Assembly: GCF_001045445.1 (NCBI RefSeq)
Contig: NZ_LFNF01000002.1
Coordinates: 372,001-436,000, forward strand
Source of the DNA: Chryseobacterium sp. BLS98
GTDB taxonomy: Bacteria > Bacteroidota > Bacteroidia > Flavobacteriales > Weeksellaceae
Direction: 5' to 3'
Length of the DNA: 64,000 nucleotides
The translations under genes were made by a program, and so were the position numbers. The notes under the pieces are model-generated. The model did no database searches and was not told the DNA's origin. It was given only the letters and a program-made list of their open reading frames with translations. This document shows positions 61,554 to 64,000 of the stretch, piece after piece (the stretch's first letter is position 1; each line of letters begins with the position of its first letter).

Positions 61554-62939
61554 CTATTTGCCGATACAAAACTTAGAAAAAATATTTCCCAGCACTTCAT
61601 CATTAGTTACTTCTCCTGAGATTTCACCAAGATGCTCCAAAGCATTTCTTAATTCATAAGCCAGCAGTTCTGTAGAAATCTGGAAAGAAATGGCCTCCTT
61701 AACTTTATGAATAGCGTCCAGAGATTTACGGAGGGCTTCAAGATGTCGCTGATTGGTAATAACGACATTATTTTCTTGTGATTTGAGCTGTTCAACGTAG
61801 GAAGACAGTTCATTCTTAAGATCCTGGATATTTTGATTTTCTACGGCGGATATCCTGATAAAATCAAAATCCTGGGTAATTTCTTTTCTGAAAATATCTT
61901 CTACGGCTTCATATTTTGGAGGAAGCACTTCATCTATTTTTGTGGCACAGATAATCAACTTCAGATCGTCTCTCTGTAAAGATTTTATCATTTCGATATC
62001 TTCAGAATAATCTTCCGTAGCAGCATCTGCAAGGTAGACCAAAACATTCGCATTCTCTACTTTTTCTTTAGCTTTTTTTACTCCGATGGCTTCAATTTCA
62101 TCCTGGGTTTCACGAAGTCCGGCCGTATCAATCAGACGGAATGCGTGGCCTTTGATATGCAGCACCTCTTCAATAGTATCTCTCGTAGTTCCGGCAATGT
62201 TGCTTACAATTGCTCTTTCTTCCTTCAACAAAGCATTTAACAGGGTAGATTTTCCGGCGTTGGGTTTACCAATAATGGCAACCGCAGTTCCGTTTTTGAT
62301 GGCATTTCCATACTGGAAACTTTCGATAAGGGAGTCTAATTTTAATTCAATTTTATCCAGCAATCCGTTAAGAGCCGATCTGTCTGCAAACTCCACATCT
62401 TCTTCAGCAAAATCCAGCTCAAGTTCGATCAGGGAAACGAAATTCAGAAGATCAGTTCTTAAAATTGATATCTCGTTGGTAATTCCACCTTTCAGCTGGT
62501 TGATGGCTACTTTTCTGGATGCTTCATTTTCAGAAGCAATCACATCTGCAATCGCTTCAGCCTGCGAAAGGTCTATTCTTCCGTTGATAAAAGCACGAAG
62601 GGTAAATTCCCCCGCTTTTGCCATTCTCGCCCCGTTTTTGGTCAGCGTTTCCAGAATACGTTTTCCGATATGCGGTGAACCGTGAAAAGCTATTTCCACA
62701 GAATTTTCCGTCGTAAAGCTTTTCGGAGCCAGAAAAATAGAAAGCATCACCTCATCAATAGCTTCTTCACCATCCATGAAGTAACCATAGTGAATGGTAT
62801 GGGACTTTTGCTTTTCCAGTTTCTTGGAAGGAAAACTCCTCTGAACAACCGGTAAAGCATCGTTCCCTGAAACTCTGATAATCCCTAAAGCTCCTACTCC
62901 ATTGGCCGTAGCCAGTGCGCAAATCGTATCGTTATTCAT
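61554..62939 (-). CDS. mnmE: tRNA modification GTPase MnmE
   Basis: A 461-residue protein with the full MnmE layout: N-terminal tetrahydrofolate-binding domain (DTICALATANGVGALGIIRVSG), helical domain, and inserted G domain (about 215-380) with GKPNAGKST, GTTRDTIEE, DTAGLRET and CATKID. The C-terminal end is FCIGK, the conserved CxGK motif. With MnmG it makes the cmnm5 or nm5 side chain at U34 of certain tRNAs. No mnmG is in the window. On the minus strand, TAAATTTG (62951-62944) just ahead of the ATG could be its -7 element, making the mRNA nearly leaderless. Confidence 0.97.
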   Translation of the reverse strand: MNNDTICALATANGVGALGIIRVSGNDALPVVQRSFPSKKLEKQKSHTIHYGYFMDGEEAIDEVMLSIFLAPKSFTTENSVEIAFHGSPHIGKRILETLTKNGARMAKAGEFTLRAFINGRIDLSQAEAIADVIASENEASRKVAINQLKGGITNEISILRTDLLNFVSLIELELDFAEEDVEFADRSALNGLLDKIELKLDSLIESFQYGNAIKNGTAVAIIGKPNAGKSTLLNALLKEERAIVSNIAGTTRDTIEEVLHIKGHAFRLIDTAGLRETQDEIEAIGVKKAKEKVENANVLVYLADAATEDYSEDIEMIKSLQRDDLKLIICATKIDEVLPPKYEAVEDIFRKEITQDFDFIRISAVENQNIQDLKNELSSYVEQLKSQENNVVITNQRHLEALRKSLDAIHKVKEAISFQISTELLAYELRNALEHLGEISGEVTNDEVLGNIFSKFCIGK

Positions 62940-63055
62940 GATGCAAATTTACGTTTTTTCAGACTAATTTCCGGAAGAGTCTTTTATACAGATTGTCTAT
63001 AATTCTGATTGAAGGTTTTTGATATACAAGAAAATTTAACCTTATAGAATAAACA

Positions 63056-63297
63056 ATGAAGCAATCTCAATGAGTGATTATTTATATTAAAGTTGAATAA
63101 GCTTTACAAAACCACAAAAGTCACAAAGCTTTCATTTTAAAACACTTTAGTTCAGATAAGATGAAAATCAAAGATTTCACAAAACTTAGGTGTACTTATT
63201 ATGCATAAAGCTTGACTCTAAAAAAACTTAAATTGTTAAACATAAAAGCTTAAAACTTCAAATGATTATTTTTAATACTTAATAGAGATTGCTTCAT
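63056..63297. repeat. AT-rich element bounded by 13-bp inverted repeats
   Basis: ATGAAGCAATCTC (63056-63068) and GAGATTGCTTCAT (63285-63297) are perfect inverted repeats with 216 bases between. The inner DNA is AT-rich and non-coding; the whole gap 62940-63321 has no other feature. It resembles a small MITE-like or intergenic repeat element (inference). No target-site duplication was found at the outer edges. Confidence 0.4.
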
Positions 63298-63321
63298 CAA
63301 TTTGTCCCTGAAATAACAGTT

Positions 63322-63900
63322 TTATTTTTGCTTTCTTCCTGATTCTTCTGCTTTCTGAAGCCATTTCGAGCGCTGAATATCTGTAGAATTTCTTATAATT
63401 CCCAAATAAGTAATCCGAACCGGTTTTACTCCACAGAATTCCAGTATTGATTTTTTCAGCTGGTTAATACTTGGTCTTCCGTAAAAAAGCCTGTAATACC
63501 ATCCTGGCTGATCAAGGGTTGTGATGATATGAGCCGTTTTACCTTTCAGCAGCTTGTCCCACCAAACTGAGTTTTCCCTGTAACGGTAAGCGAATCCCGG
63601 GAGAAAAAGCCTGTCAATAAAACCTTTCATCAGCGCAGGCATACCTCCCCACCAGACCGGATGAATCCAGACCAAATGATCTGCCCATTGTATCGTTTTC
63701 CATGCATTTAAAAGGTCTGGCTCCAGCTCCATTCTTTTCTGGTATCCGAAGTGAAGAACCGGGTCAAAATTCAGCTCAGCTATTATGATTTCTCTGACTT
63801 CCGCTCCTGATTTTTCAGCTCCTTTTCTGTAAGCTTCTGCAATTCCGAAATTGAAGGAACTTTTATTGGGGTGCCCATTGATAATGGCTATTTTTTTCAT
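63322..63900 (-). CDS. NAD(P)H-dependent quinone oxidoreductase (flavodoxin-like)
   Basis: A 192-residue flavodoxin-like enzyme of the KefF/MdaB family. Landmarks are the FMN-phosphate loop IINGHPNKSSFNFG, WADHLVWIHPVWWGGMPALMKGFIDRLFLPGFAY and LLKGKTAHIITTLDQP. It likely reduces quinones or related electrophiles with two electrons. The ATG overlaps the stop of the upstream partial gene by 2 bases (shared ATGA), so the two are co-transcribed. It ends within an AT-rich, gene-free gap. Confidence 0.87.
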   Translation of the reverse strand: MKKIAIINGHPNKSSFNFGIAEAYRKGAEKSGAEVREIIIAELNFDPVLHFGYQKRMELEPDLLNAWKTIQWADHLVWIHPVWWGGMPALMKGFIDRLFLPGFAYRYRENSVWWDKLLKGKTAHIITTLDQPGWYYRLFYGRPSINQLKKSILEFCGVKPVRITYLGIIRNSTDIQRSKWLQKAEESGRKQK

Positions 63901-64000
63901 CGCGATGATTTTATATTAATGGTTTCATAGGCCTTAAGCTTCTCCAGAAGTGATGCCGGCTGATGCAGCTGATGACTGAAGTATACATTACTGTCATGAA
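63897..64000 (-). CDS. 3' end of a gene of unknown function (truncated by window edge)
   Basis: The minus-strand frame ends in HDSNVYFSHQLHQPASLLEKLKAYETINIKSSR (33 codons visible, stop TGA 63897-63899), overlapping the oxidoreductase ATG as ATGA. Such coupled overlap is strong evidence of a co-operonic gene. Too short to identify; in similar bacteria a regulator often precedes such oxidoreductases. Confidence 0.55.
   Translation of the reverse strand, partial: HDSNVYFSHQLHQPASLLEKLKAYETINIKSSR

Overview
The window looks like a chromosomal stretch from a Flavobacteriia member, most likely Chryseobacterium or a close relative in the Weeksellaceae (inference). Supporting signs are AT-rich DNA, start sites without clear Shine-Dalgarno sequences, promoters with the Bacteroidetes -7 element TANNTTTG, a TonB receptor/DUF4249 lipoprotein pair, a type IX-secreted delta-60 repeat protein, many small lipoproteins and small helix-turn-helix proteins of a kind common in that genus. 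No rRNA, tRNA, CRISPR array, prophage or complete insertion sequence was seen.

Layout. 1-2.9 kb: the 3' part of a TonB-dependent receptor and its DUF4249 lipoprotein. 3.0-4.9 kb: an unknown 219-aa protein and a leaderless trypsin-fold serine protease. 5.0-9.8 kb (minus strand): a four-gene ergothioneine operon, egtD-egtB-egtV-egtU, joining synthesis to a dedicated ABC importer; the importer's substrate-binding domain appears circularly permuted. 10-14 kb: a PlsC-like acyltransferase, a lipoprotein and a T9SS delta-60 protein. 14-32 kb (minus strand): an eight-gene operon for a PUFA-synthase-like polyketide or lipid. It runs NMO-NMO-KS-AT-ACP-ACP-KR megasynthase, KS-AT-DH-PPTase megasynthase, free ACP, alpha/beta hydrolase, double glycosyltransferase, two condensation-fold acyltransferases and a membrane protein. 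The likely product is an acylated glycolipid. 32-38 kb: an outer-membrane TonB-type receptor, a divergent LytS/LytTR two-component pair and a periplasmic glutaminase.

38-43 kb holds a 55-aa lipoprotein missed by length cut-offs, an unknown 138-aa protein, an NAD-dependent epimerase, a Crp-like regulator, a DUF1826 protein and a cupin. The 138-aa gene and the 219-aa gene at 3.2 kb share a gapless 71-base upstream region, so they are probably co-regulated. 42.8-43.8 kb: three small genes, two with helix-turn-helix motifs. 43.9-60.4 kb (minus strand): a surface-protein region with a family 2 glycosyltransferase, two secreted trimming/adhesin-like proteins, a 2567-aa modular PA14/LamG-like protein, and two tandem membrane TPR-LuxR regulators that may control it. 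60.9-64 kb: a membrane protein lacking a normal start, mnmE, an inverted-repeat-bounded AT-rich element, an NAD(P)H oxidoreductase and the 3' end of another gene.

All functions are read from motifs and domain order by eye; no database search was run.
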